A stretch of DNA of 64,000 nt from the NCBI RefSeq assembly GCF_039521565.1, contig NZ_BAAACP010000004.1:62001-126000 (forward strand). Direction: 5' to 3'. Below, one piece after another: positions 33,115 to 41,621 of this stretch; position 1 is the stretch's first letter, and every line of letters starts with the position of its first letter. The notes under the pieces were generated by a model. That model saw nothing but the letters and a program-made list of their open reading frames with translations. It searched no databases and was not told the DNA's origin. The translations under genes and the position numbers were made by a program. The stretch comes from Paraclostridium tenue. Lineage in GTDB: Bacteria; Bacillota; Clostridia; Peptostreptococcales; Peptostreptococcaceae.

Positions 33115-34599
33115 ATGAAAATAAATAAAAAGCAACAAATGTTAGAACTGTTAGAAACTCTAATTGAAGGGCTTACATATATAAAAAATAATATAGATTC
33201 AGATTACATGTTTATGAGTGAGATATCACTACAAGCGATAGTTTCAATTAAAAATGCATTAAATAATGTTAAAAAGTGTGATGAACAGCTAAATAGATTA
33301 TCGATAGAAGTTTATAACAATATTATTGGTATTCATGAAAATCACATTGAAAATAAGATATTAGCTTGTGATGAAACTATTGCGCATTTATTTGAAATGA
33401 TAAAAATAATTCAAGAAAAAGTTAATAAAAAACTTGATATTGTTTTTATGCCATATAATGCTTTTATGTGGAATAGTCTTGAGAGTGTATGGAAGGCTGC
33501 AAGTGAAGATGAAAATTGCAATTGCTATGTAGTGCCAATACCTTATTTTAGATTAATTTCAAAGGAAAATGGAGAAGTAGAGAAAATATTAACTTATGAA
33601 GGAAATTTACTACCAGATTATGTCCCTGTTATTGATTATAGAGAATTTGACTTAGAATCATTAAAACCAGATATTATATATGTACATAATCAATACGATG
33701 AATACAATACTGCTACTCAAGTGGTTAGCGAATATTTTTCTTATAATCTTAAAAAGCATACAGACATGTTAGTTTATATAACTTATGGGATATTAGGAAC
33801 TTACCCTGTTTCTTTTTATATAAATTTTTATAACTTAATAGCAACGAGGAGTTTTGATAAAGTTGTTGTACAATCGCCTTCGTTTGAAGTTATTGCAGAA
33901 GCAAGCGGGCTAGAAAAAGAAAAAATTTTATCTTTAGGATCACCTAAGTTTGATGCTTTAGTAAATAGTTTAGAAAAGCAAGAAATAAGCCAATATTATA
34001 AAGATAAATTTAAAGATAAAACTGTATTTTTATGGACTACAAATCTTATGAAAGTAATAAATGGTAGACACGAAGTTTTAGATGAGATCGAAGAAGTTTT
34101 TGAACTTATAAAAAATAATCAACAATATGGTCTTATTTATAGACCACACCCTCTAGAACTTACATATGTTAAGTCTAAAGCTCCAGAGTGTTATGAAAGA
34201 TATAGCCATTTATTAGAATCATCAAAAGCTACTGCAAATATAGTTATAGATAATACACCAAGTTACTATGAGGCTTTTAAGGTTTCTGATGCTTTAATAA
34301 CAGACAGATCATCAGTTTTAATTGAATATATGGCTACAGGTAAACCTGTTTTAATATATGATATAGATTTAGTAAAAGAATACTACAGTGAAAATGTATT
34401 TGATATTTTTGCTAACTATATAGTTGGAGAAGATGGAATGACAGTTGAGAAATTTATCGATTTAGTTGTAACAAAAAATGATAAACAAAAACAAAGACGT
34501 TTAAAAGCTTTACATACTGTTATCGTAAATTCTGATGGAAGTTGTGGCAAAAAAGTTCATAATTTTATAAAAGAAGATATTATTGAGAATTATTTCTAA
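33115..34599 (+). CDS. CDP-glycerol glycerophosphotransferase-like protein, flagellin modification
   Basis: 494 residues. The N-terminal 110 residues are helical; the rest is a GT-B-like transferase domain related to TagB/TagF-type glycerophosphotransferases, with LIYRPHPLE (the conserved HPL), NTPSYYEAFKVSDALITDRSSVLIEYMATGKP (in part TDRSSVLIEYMATGKP) and a UDP/CDP-site-like SLGSPKFDAL. These enzymes transfer a phospho-alcohol from a CDP donor. In the type A flagellin pathway the equivalent protein would place phospho-(methyl)threonine on GlcNAc; that is inference. The binding site is weak (AAAGTGATG). Confidence 0.85.
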   Translation: MKINKKQQMLELLETLIEGLTYIKNNIDSDYMFMSEISLQAIVSIKNALNNVKKCDEQLNRLSIEVYNNIIGIHENHIENKILACDETIAHLFEMIKIIQEKVNKKLDIVFMPYNAFMWNSLESVWKAASEDENCNCYVVPIPYFRLISKENGEVEKILTYEGNLLPDYVPVIDYREFDLESLKPDIIYVHNQYDEYNTATQVVSEYFSYNLKKHTDMLVYITYGILGTYPVSFYINFYNLIATRSFDKVVVQSPSFEVIAEASGLEKEKILSLGSPKFDALVNSLEKQEISQYYKDKFKDKTVFLWTTNLMKVINGRHEVLDEIEEVFELIKNNQQYGLIYRPHPLELTYVKSKAPECYERYSHLLESSKATANIVIDNTPSYYEAFKVSDALITDRSSVLIEYMATGKPVLIYDIDLVKEYYSENVFDIFANYIVGEDGMTVEKFIDLVVTKNDKQKQRRLKALHTVIVNSDGSCGKKVHNFIKEDIIENYF

Positions 34600-34608
34600 T
34601 ATATATTG

Positions 34609-34641
34609 TATACAAATTTTAATGTATTTAAAATTTGTATA
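34609..34641 (+). terminator. Hairpin after the modification genes
   Basis: TATACAAATTTTAA (34609-34622) pairs with 34628-34641 around TGTAT: a 14-bp AT-only stem 9 bp after the stop codon. No T run follows, so terminator strength is doubtful. Confidence 0.45.
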
Positions 34642-34851
34642 TAATAAAAATTAAATAATTAAAATTAAATTATGCAAAATAAAATTTAATAAAAGATATA
34701 AATGTTTAATTATAAAACTATTTATTAAAGTATTAAAAAAAATCATATCACTTTAAAGTAAATTTTAATATAATTTGATATCTTAAAATTAATTTTAAAA
34801 CAATATTGAAAATTACCATTTGTTGGAAAAATTAGAATTTAAAGTAAATGC

Positions 34852-34880
34852 TTGAATTAAGTCGAATTATAGTATAAAAT
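34852..34880 (+). promoter_or_regulatory. Promoter of the early flagellar (flgB) operon
   Basis: TTGAAT (34852-34857), 17 bp, TAAAAT (34875-34880; TATAAA two bases earlier also fits). It is placed about 30 bp before the riboswitch, so transcription would start just upstream of the aptamer. Confidence 0.6.
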
Positions 34881-34907
34881 AGAAATATAAGTCGAATAAT
34901 GATATTC

Positions 34908-34988
34908 AAAGGCAAATCTAGAGAAATCTAGTGACGCAAAACTATAGGGGCTAATGTTTATATAAACTACGCCAGCCAGCTGCCAAAG
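34908..34988 (+). ncRNA. Cyclic di-GMP-I (GEMM-I) riboswitch
   Basis: The conserved core is present in order: GGCAAA, a P2 hairpin CTAGA-GAAA-TCTAG with GNRA tetraloop, TGACGCAAAACTATAGGGGC (the near-invariant GACGCAAA plus tetraloop receptor), a P3 arm, and CAGCCAGCTGCC closing with GGCA/TGCC pairing as P1. C. difficile has this riboswitch before flgB, where c-di-GMP binding promotes termination. The same polarity is expected here, lowering flagellar expression at high c-di-GMP. Confidence 0.92.
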
Positions 34989-35005
34989 AGTTAATAAACT
35001 TTTTG
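34985..35005 (+). terminator. Weak candidate terminator next to the riboswitch P1
   Basis: AAAGAGTT pairs with AACTTTTT around AATA, directly after and partly continuous with the last P1 bases, then G. Its place suits an expression platform, but the stem is short and contains a G-T pair. Confidence 0.4.
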
Positions 35006-35302
35006 TTATCATTGATAAAATGAAAATCGTGAATTATGGATAATTATATAATTTACAAATAAAATCAAAAAATATGTATAAATGTATATAAGCATTTATT
35101 GGATTTTTTAATATACCTTAAGATGATTTTATAAGTATACAAAAACATTTAAATATTTAATCTTAGATTATTAGATATATTAGAACTAGAAAATATTTAT
35201 TTGATTTTGACTTATACATTAAGTAGGTATATTTTATTTTCTGATTTTAATTTTAATTTATATAATACGATTAGCAATCATTGATATATTATAAAAGTGA
35301 TT
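34989..35302 (+). other. Long untranslated leader between riboswitch and flgB
   Basis: About 310 bases of AT-rich sequence without a gene. A 13-base palindrome TTATCATTGATAA lies at 35006-35018, and ATCATTGATA recurs at 35278-35287. I looked for the paired ~20-bp inverted repeats of an invertible flagellar switch, as known in C. difficile at this place, and found none; only an imperfect ATATACC...GGTATAT pair (35112, 35226) is visible. Confidence 0.5.
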
Positions 35303-35330
35303 AAACTACTCTTTAAGAGTAGTTTTTTTT
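35303..35330 (+). terminator. Strong attenuator-type terminator just before flgB
   Basis: AAACTACTC pairs with GAGTAGTTT around TTTAA (23-base palindrome) followed by five further T, ending 10 bases before the flgB ribosome binding site. It stands inside the transcript that starts upstream of the riboswitch, so it must be read through for flagellar expression. Confidence 0.85.
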
Positions 35331-35350
35331 ATTCTAAAAAGGAGGTAATA

Positions 35351-35677
35351 ATGGAAACATATAGTTTAATCAAGATGGGGTTAGATGCAACAGAACTTAG
35401 AAGTAGAGTCATTGCTAACAATATTGCAAATATTAATACTCCAAATTATAAGAGAAAGTATGTAAACTTTGAAGAAACATTGAAAGACTCTATAAATAAA
35501 AAACCAAAAATAGAAGTCAAAACAGATGAAAACACAAAGATGAGAGTAGATGGCAACAATGTTGATTTAGAGAACGAGAAAGTTAATCAAGCAGCTGCAA
35601 GCCTTGAATACAATGCACTTATAACTTTAACTAATATAAAATTAGGAATGGCTAGAAGTGTCATAACAGGGAGGTAA
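35351..35677 (+). CDS. flgB: Flagellar proximal rod protein
   Basis: 108 residues from ATG 35351, which has GGAGG 5 bp upstream. The longer open frame from 35297 runs through the terminator hairpin and is rejected. The rod consensus is present: LDATELRSRVIANNIANINTPNYKRK (key NNIANxxTPxYKR). It is the first structural gene of the early operon; flgC follows after 4 bp. Confidence 0.95.
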   Translation: METYSLIKMGLDATELRSRVIANNIANINTPNYKRKYVNFEETLKDSINKKPKIEVKTDENTKMRVDGNNVDLENEKVNQAAASLEYNALITLTNIKLGMARSVITGR

Positions 35678-35681
35678 TTAG

Positions 35682-36086
35682 ATGAGTATTTTTGGAGGAA
35701 TGCGAATTAGTCAAAGTGCTTTATCAGCAGAGCGTTTAAGGATGGATATAGTTTCATCTAATATTGCCAATATGAAGACTACTAGAACTAAAGAAGGTGG
35801 AGCTTATAGACGTAAAGTTCCTGTGTTTGAGGAAAATTACGACAAAAAGTTAGGAATGCTTGGAGTAAAAGCAGTCTCTATAGAAAAAGATAAGTCGCCA
35901 CTTAGAAAACTATATGAACCCAATCATCCCGATGCAGATAAACAAGGCTATGTAGAATACCCTAATGTAGATATATTAGTGGAAATGGCAGATTTAATGA
36001 CTGCTTCAAGGGCTTATGAGTCTAATATAGATACATTAAACGCACAAAAAAATATGATATCTAAAGCATTAGAAATAGGTAGATAA
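35682..36086 (+). CDS. flgC: Flagellar proximal rod protein
   Basis: 134 residues. The N-terminal rod consensus is SALSAERLRMDIVSSNIANMKTTRT; the C-terminal half has VEYPNVDILVEMADLMTASRAYESNIDTLNAQKNM, with the FlgC-typical YPNVD and SRAYE parts. GGAGG overlaps the flgB stop region, so translation is coupled. Confidence 0.96.
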   Translation: MSIFGGMRISQSALSAERLRMDIVSSNIANMKTTRTKEGGAYRRKVPVFEENYDKKLGMLGVKAVSIEKDKSPLRKLYEPNHPDADKQGYVEYPNVDILVEMADLMTASRAYESNIDTLNAQKNMISKALEIGR

Positions 36087-36100
36087 AAAGGAGTGGATTT

Positions 36101-36412
36101 ATGACTGGAATAGGTGCTATAAGCGGAGTAAACAACATCTTAACAAATAATGATTTGTTAAAAGCTACAAAAAGTAAAGGTGTAGAAAAAGAAAGTAACT
36201 TTTCTAATGTAATAAAGGATGCATTAGATAAAGTTAATGACAAGCAAGTAGATGCAAATAAGAAAGTTGAGAGCCTTTTAAAAGGAGGCGATGTTTCTAT
36301 GCATGATGTAATGATATCTGCTCAAGAAGCTCAGATGTCAATGCAATTAATGATTGAAGTTAGAAATAAGGTATATGAAGCTTATCAAGAGCTAAATAGA
36401 GTTCAATTATAA
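36101..36412 (+). CDS. fliE: Hook-basal body MS-ring/rod adaptor
   Basis: 103 residues. The C-terminal part, DVMISAQEAQMSMQLMIEVRNKVYEAYQEL in pieces, is the FliE signature (HxVMIAxxKAxxSLxLxVQVRNKxxEAYxEI). It joins the FliF ring to the rod. AAAAGGAG before ATG, 14 bp after flgC. Confidence 0.95.
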   Translation: MTGIGAISGVNNILTNNDLLKATKSKGVEKESNFSNVIKDALDKVNDKQVDANKKVESLLKGGDVSMHDVMISAQEAQMSMQLMIEVRNKVYEAYQELNRVQL

Positions 36413-36435
36413 CTTTATAGCAAGGAGAATTTTAG

Positions 36436-38010
36436 ATGAATATAAAGGAATTACCACAAAAAGTAAAAGATTTTGTGTTGGTTAAAAAAGAACAGTTTGG
36501 TACCTTATCTAAAAAGAAAAAAATAGCAATAGTAGTTGCGATTATATCTTTAATTCTAGCAATAGTATTTGGGATAAGTTATTCAAGAGCAAACAAGTAT
36601 GGAGTTTTATTTTCAGGACTAGAATCTAGTGATGCAGCAGCGGTAACTAAAGAACTTGAATCGAAAAAAGTGGATACCAAGATAGAAGGAAATAGTATAT
36701 TAGTTCCTAAAAAAGATGTAGATAAATTGAGAATGGAATTGTCTTCTAATGTATCAAATGGTTCAAAAGGATTTGAAATAATGGATGAGGGTTCATCATT
36801 TGGTATGACAGATGAAGAGTTCCAAATAAAAAAACAACGTATGCTTCAAGGGGAGATTGAAAAAACTATAAAAGTTTTTCCACAAGTAGAAAGTGCTAGA
36901 GTACATATAACTGAAGGAGAAAAATCAGTTTTTGCAAATGAAACAGTACCAGGAAAAGCTGCAGTTTATTTAAATTTAAATCCAGGTGAAACTCTAAAAC
37001 CAGCTCAAGTAAGATCTATTATATGTTTAGTTTCCGCAAGTACAGACAATGTACCTAAACAAAATGTAGAAGTAATAGATCAAAATATGAAACTACTATC
37101 AGAAGGCTTAATTGATGAAAATGGAAATATAAATACTTCTAACTTAAGTGATGTTGATCAGGCTATGAAGGCTGAAAAAGACTTAAGTAAAGAACTTGAA
37201 AGATCAATAACAGGTCTTTTAGAACCAATATTTGGACAAGGTAAAGTAAGAGCAACTGTAAATACGGATCTAAACTTTGATGCAAGTGAAAAAACTGAGC
37301 TTGTAATAGATCCTAATAAAGTAATTACTAATGAATCAAAATCAAGCAGTAAATCCACTGAAAAACAAAATACAGGTGGAGCCGTAGATAATAATATGAG
37401 TAACGTTAACGAAAGTGGAACGGGAAGTACTGAAAGTAACGAACAAAATATTCAGTATCAAACAGGAAAAACTGAAACTAAAACAATAAAAGCAAAGGGT
37501 GAAATAAATAAGATAACAGCATCAGTAGCTATAAATGGAAATTTAAGTGATGATGTAGTTAGAAATGTTCAAGATATGGTGGCAAATACTATAGGAATGG
37601 ATCCTAAAAGAGGAGATAATGTAAAAGTAGTTTCTATGGGATTTGAAACAGAAAAACAAGATACTAGTACATTTGGAGTTATCAAAAACGCTATAAGCAA
37701 AGATAAGTCATTATCAACAATGTTAATAGTTACAGGAATAATAATCTTAATTATTTTAGGATTACTTATAGGTACGGTAGTTTATATGGTTATAAAAAAT
37801 AAACGTAAACCTACAGAGTTAGAAAATGTAGAAGAAGAAGATGAAGTAGAACTAATCAACAAAAAACTAGAAGAATTGGAGCAAAATAGATTGAATAGTA
37901 ACGAAGAAGTAGACGAAGTAAGCATAAGCTTAGAAGATGAGGTTAAACAGTTTGCAGCTGATAACCCAGATCAAGTTACAGATCTAGTTAATAGTTGGTT
38001 AAATGAGTAA
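36436..38010 (+). CDS. fliF: Flagellar MS-ring protein
   Basis: 524 residues, inner-membrane ring. An N-terminal TM (about 29-48), YscJ-like ring-building domains (GLESSDAAAVTKELESKKVDTKIEGNSI, in part), a glycine/serine/asparagine-rich disordered segment (about 300-340), a second TM (about 430-452, IIILIILGLLIGTVVYMVI) and a C-terminal tail ending near FliG contact residues (NPDQVTDLVNSWLNE). Length is normal. It is followed by fliG after 13 bp. Confidence 0.96.
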   Translation: MNIKELPQKVKDFVLVKKEQFGTLSKKKKIAIVVAIISLILAIVFGISYSRANKYGVLFSGLESSDAAAVTKELESKKVDTKIEGNSILVPKKDVDKLRMELSSNVSNGSKGFEIMDEGSSFGMTDEEFQIKKQRMLQGEIEKTIKVFPQVESARVHITEGEKSVFANETVPGKAAVYLNLNPGETLKPAQVRSIICLVSASTDNVPKQNVEVIDQNMKLLSEGLIDENGNINTSNLSDVDQAMKAEKDLSKELERSITGLLEPIFGQGKVRATVNTDLNFDASEKTELVIDPNKVITNESKSSSKSTEKQNTGGAVDNNMSNVNESGTGSTESNEQNIQYQTGKTETKTIKAKGEINKITASVAINGNLSDDVVRNVQDMVANTIGMDPKRGDNVKVVSMGFETEKQDTSTFGVIKNAISKDKSLSTMLIVTGIIILIILGLLIGTVVYMVIKNKRKPTELENVEEEDEVELINKKLEELEQNRLNSNEEVDEVSISLEDEVKQFAADNPDQVTDLVNSWLNE

Positions 38011-38023
38011 AGGGTGATTTTAT

Positions 38024-39076
38024 TTGCAAAAAGAAGGCGTTAAAGGTAATGCGTTTGACTTAGGGGATATACCTAAGTTTAGAAGAGTTACGGGTGCAAG
38101 AAAAGCAGCTATACTACTTATGACTTTAGGACCAGAAGTAGCTGCAAGCGTAATAAAAAATTTATCTGATAGAAAAATTCAAAAAATAGGTGTTGAAATA
38201 GCTAATATAAATACTGTTAAACCAAGAGAAAGAAGAGAAGTTTTACAAGAATTTATAGAGTTAAATAAAGGTAAAGAATTTGTTATAGAAGGTGGTATAG
38301 ATTGTGCTAAATCATTACTTAATGGTGCATTAGGAAGTCAAAGGGCAACTAAGTTACTAGAAGGTATAAAGTATGATGCATACACAAAACTTTTTGTTTC
38401 GGCTAGAAAGGCTGAACCAGAACAAATACTTGCATGTATACAAGGTGAAAGTCCACAAGCAATAGCTATATTACTTTCTCATATTCAACCTGATAAAGCA
38501 GCACTTGTATTGTCTGAATTACCAGATGAATTAAAACTTGAGATTTCCTTAAAAATAGGAACTACATCTAACATAGCACCAGCTGTAATAAAATCTATAG
38601 ATAAAGCTATAGAAGCAAAGCTAACTAGTCTAGGTAAGTTAGATATGGAAAGTTCTGGAGGAGTTAATAGTCTAGTAGATATATTAAGTAATGTTGATAG
38701 AAAAACAGAAAAGAGCATAATCAAATTCATTGAATCTAAAAATGAAGAATTGGCTGAAGAAATTAAATCTAACATGTTTATATTTGATGATATTGTTAGA
38801 CTTGATAATATGGCTATACAAAGAATTCTTAAAGAGGTTAATGTTAAAGATCTTGCATTTGCTCTTAAAGGTGCATCTTCAGATGTTTCAGGTGCTATAT
38901 TTAAAAACCAATCTCAAAGAGCATCTCAAGCTTTAAGAGAAGAAATAGAATTACTAGGAAAAGTAAAAATATCTCAGGTAGAAGAAGCTCAACAATCTAT
39001 TGTAAATATTGTTAGAAGACTTGAAGATACTGGAGAAATAACATTATCTAGAGGTTCAGAAGATGAATTCATTTAA
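38024..39076 (+). CDS. fliG: Flagellar motor switch protein FliG
   Basis: 350 residues, rotor component contacting MotA. The N-terminal domain begins GARKAAILLMTLGPEVAASV. The middle EHPQ-like site reads SHIQPDKAALVLSELP. The C-terminal domain shows MFIFDDIVRLDNMAIQRILKEV (the charged rotor helix region) and ALKGASSDVSGAIFKNQSQRA. All three domains are intact although the FliM gene that it should contact is broken. The start is TTG with AAAGGGTGA 8 bp upstream; its 3' end overlaps fliH by 14 bp. Confidence 0.96.
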   Translation: MQKEGVKGNAFDLGDIPKFRRVTGARKAAILLMTLGPEVAASVIKNLSDRKIQKIGVEIANINTVKPRERREVLQEFIELNKGKEFVIEGGIDCAKSLLNGALGSQRATKLLEGIKYDAYTKLFVSARKAEPEQILACIQGESPQAIAILLSHIQPDKAALVLSELPDELKLEISLKIGTTSNIAPAVIKSIDKAIEAKLTSLGKLDMESSGGVNSLVDILSNVDRKTEKSIIKFIESKNEELAEEIKSNMFIFDDIVRLDNMAIQRILKEVNVKDLAFALKGASSDVSGAIFKNQSQRASQALREEIELLGKVKISQVEEAQQSIVNIVRRLEDTGEITLSRGSEDEFI

Positions 39077-39848
39077 AAATACAAATATTATAAAATCAGA
39101 TGGAGTAGTTTTTAAAGGTTTTAAGCCTTTAAAAACTACTCACTTAGATAATATAAATTTAAAAGAGCAAGTTGAAGAAGATGAAAAAATTAAAACTGAA
39201 TTAGAACAAACTAAAGAAGAATTAGAAAAACAGATATTAAAAGCTAAAGAAAAATATGAAGAAATTTTAAAACAAACAGAATTAGATAGTTCAAAAATTG
39301 TTGAAGAAGCTCAAGAAAAAGCTTGTGAAATAAAACAAGAAGCTTATGAAGAAGGTCATTCACAAGGATTACAAAATGGATATGAGGATGGCTATAAAGA
39401 AGCTTATGAGGAACATATTGAAAAAGCAAAGTCAGAGTCAGAAAAAATTATTCAACAAGCAAGTAGTATTTTAATAGACTCTAAAAATCAAGTTGTTGAA
39501 TATTTAAAGGAAAATAAAAAACAAATAATAGATTTAAGTATAACAATAGCGGAAAAAGTACTTAAAGAAAAATTCAAAGAAATAGATTCTATGAATAATA
39601 TACTAGAGTCTGTTATAAGTGAATATGAAATTAGCGAAAATTTTGTTATTAAAGCAAATTCAGTTTATGTAGAAAGTATAAATGAAAAAATTAATGTTCT
39701 AAAAAATGAAAAATCTATAAAAGGTCAAGCTTTTGTACTAGCAGATAATTCTATAGAAGCAGGAAATGCAATAATTGAAACCAATAAAGGTAGATTAATT
39801 GTAGGTATTGACTGTGTAATAGAAAAAGTAAAAGAGGAGCTATTATGA
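39063..39848 (+). CDS. fliH: Flagellar export apparatus stator protein
   Basis: 261 residues, with a long N-terminal coiled coil (about 35-120, Glu/Lys-rich) and a C-terminal ATP-synthase-delta-like domain. FliH restrains FliI and delivers substrates. Glycine/tyrosine-spaced EGHSQGLQNGYEDGYKEAYEE is reminiscent of FliH GxxxG repeats. It overlaps fliG and fliI (ATGA), so translation is coupled on both sides. Confidence 0.9.
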   Translation: MNSFKNTNIIKSDGVVFKGFKPLKTTHLDNINLKEQVEEDEKIKTELEQTKEELEKQILKAKEKYEEILKQTELDSSKIVEEAQEKACEIKQEAYEEGHSQGLQNGYEDGYKEAYEEHIEKAKSESEKIIQQASSILIDSKNQVVEYLKENKKQIIDLSITIAEKVLKEKFKEIDSMNNILESVISEYEISENFVIKANSVYVESINEKINVLKNEKSIKGQAFVLADNSIEAGNAIIETNKGRLIVGIDCVIEKVKEELL

Positions 39849-41152
39849 TAAATTTAGATTTTGAAAAATTAAAACATAAAGTTTTAGATATAAAAGGTGT
39901 AATAGCAGAAGGTAAGGTTACTAAAATAATAGGATTGACTGTAGAAGTTGAAGGTATAAAATCCTTCGTTGGAGAGTTATGTACCGTTTACAATTATGCA
40001 GATGAACCTATAAATTGTGAAGTTGTAGGTTTTAAAAATAACAATGTAATTCTTATGCCATTAGGTGAGTTAGCAGGAGTGGCACCTGGGTGTAGGGTAG
40101 TTGCCAGAGGGATTCCTCTTAGTGTTAAGTGTAGTGAGGATCTTTTAGGAAAAGTTCTTGATGGAATAGGAAATCCAATAGATGATATTGAAATTTTAGG
40201 TGGAGAAAGATATAGTCTTTCAAATGAACCTCCAGATCCTATGAAAAGACCAAGAATTAAAAATATTATGCCAACTGGAATTAGAGCTATCGATGGATTT
40301 TTAACTTGTGGAGAAGGCCAAAGAATAGGAATATTTGCAGGAAGTGGAGTAGGAAAAAGTACAACACTAGGAATGATAGCAAGAACTGCACAAGCAGATG
40401 TAAATGTTATTGCACTTATAGGAGAAAGAGGTAGAGAAGTACTTGACTTTATAGAAAGAGATTTAGGAGAAGAAGGTATGAAAAAATCTGTAGTTGTTTG
40501 TGCAACATCAGATAAATCACCTCTAATGAGATTAAAAGGTGCATTAACAGCAACTGCAATTGCGGAATATTTTAGAGATCAAGGTAAAAAGGTCATATTA
40601 ATGATGGATTCTGTAACGAGATTTGCTATGGCTCAAAGAGAAGTTGGACTTGCTATAGGAGAACCACCTGCACAAAAAGGATATACACCTTCAGTATTTG
40701 CATTACTTCCAAAACTTATGGAGAGAAGTGGAATGTCAGAACAAGGATCTATAACTGCATTTTATACTGTATTAGTAGACGGGGATGATTTTAATGAACC
40801 TATTGCAGACACTGTAAGAGGTATATTAGATGGACATATAGTTTTATCTAGAGATTTAGCACATAAGAATCATTATCCAGCGATCGATATATTAAACAGT
40901 GTAAGTAGACTTATGAAAGAAATCTGTGAACAAGAACACCAAGATGCTGCATCATTAGCTAGAGACATATTAGCAACTTATAAAGAGGCTGAAGATTTAA
41001 TAAATATAGGAGCATATGAAAATGGTTCTAATAAAAACATAGATATGGCTATTGAATATATAGATAGAGTTAATTCATTTTTAAAACAAGGTGTAAATGA
41101 AAAAACTGAATTTGAAAAAAGTATAAGTGAATTAAAAGGTATATTTAAATAA
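39845..41152 (+). CDS. fliI: Flagellum-specific ATPase
   Basis: 435 residues, hexameric ATPase of the flagellar export system. Walker A GIFAGSGVGKSTTLG, Walker B region KVILMMDSVTRFA, LIGERGREV and the QKGYTPSVFALLPKLMERSG segment (in part GYTPSVFALLP) are all intact. Length is normal. It starts inside the fliH stop codon. Confidence 0.97.
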   Translation: MINLDFEKLKHKVLDIKGVIAEGKVTKIIGLTVEVEGIKSFVGELCTVYNYADEPINCEVVGFKNNNVILMPLGELAGVAPGCRVVARGIPLSVKCSEDLLGKVLDGIGNPIDDIEILGGERYSLSNEPPDPMKRPRIKNIMPTGIRAIDGFLTCGEGQRIGIFAGSGVGKSTTLGMIARTAQADVNVIALIGERGREVLDFIERDLGEEGMKKSVVVCATSDKSPLMRLKGALTATAIAEYFRDQGKKVILMMDSVTRFAMAQREVGLAIGEPPAQKGYTPSVFALLPKLMERSGMSEQGSITAFYTVLVDGDDFNEPIADTVRGILDGHIVLSRDLAHKNHYPAIDILNSVSRLMKEICEQEHQDAASLARDILATYKEAEDLINIGAYENGSNKNIDMAIEYIDRVNSFLKQGVNEKTEFEKSISELKGIFK

Positions 41153-41167
41153 CAAGGAGCGTTTTAA

Positions 41168-41608
41168 GTGACAAAATATAAGTTTAAGTTACAAAAGTTA
41201 TTAGATATAAAAATAAAAGAAGAAGAAGCAAGTAAGTTAGAGTATACAAAAGCTCAGAATGATAAAAAAATATTAGAAGAAAATATTAAATCATTAGATT
41301 CTGATTATAAAAGATACTCTAAGTTTAATGAATCTGAAGATACTATTAGTCAAAAAATTAGATTTAACTACTTATATTTTATTACCCAAACAATAGAAGA
41401 ATGTAACAATATGTTAGTAGAAAAAGAAAAAAAGGTATCTGAAGCAAAAGATAATTTTATTGAAAAACAGATAAATAGAAAATCTTTAGAAACTTTAAAA
41501 GAAAATAAACTTACAAAGTTAAGAAAAGAAGAAGAAAGAAAAGAGCAAATAGAAAATGATGAATTTGCTTTATATGCATACATAAGAAACAAAAAGAAGA
41601 TATCATAA
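41168..41608 (+). CDS. fliJ: Flagellar export chaperone
   Basis: 146 residues, almost entirely charged coiled coil beginning YKFKLQKLLDIKIKEEEASK, the usual FliJ opening. It binds the FliI ring and FlhA. The start is GTG with AAGGAG upstream, 15 bp after fliI. Confidence 0.9.
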   Translation: MTKYKFKLQKLLDIKIKEEEASKLEYTKAQNDKKILEENIKSLDSDYKRYSKFNESEDTISQKIRFNYLYFITQTIEECNNMLVEKEKKVSEAKDNFIEKQINRKSLETLKENKLTKLRKEEERKEQIENDEFALYAYIRNKKKIS

Positions 41609-41621
41609 AGGATGGTTGTAT

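Noticed and set aside
34989..35302. Invertible flagellar switch as in C. difficile
   Set aside because: No pair of inverted repeats near 20 bp flanks this interval; only short AT-rich chance dyads and a 10-bp direct repeat were seen.
35297..35350. Extended flgB start upstream
   Set aside because: The extra codons run through a terminator hairpin, and the real binding site is just before ATG 35351.
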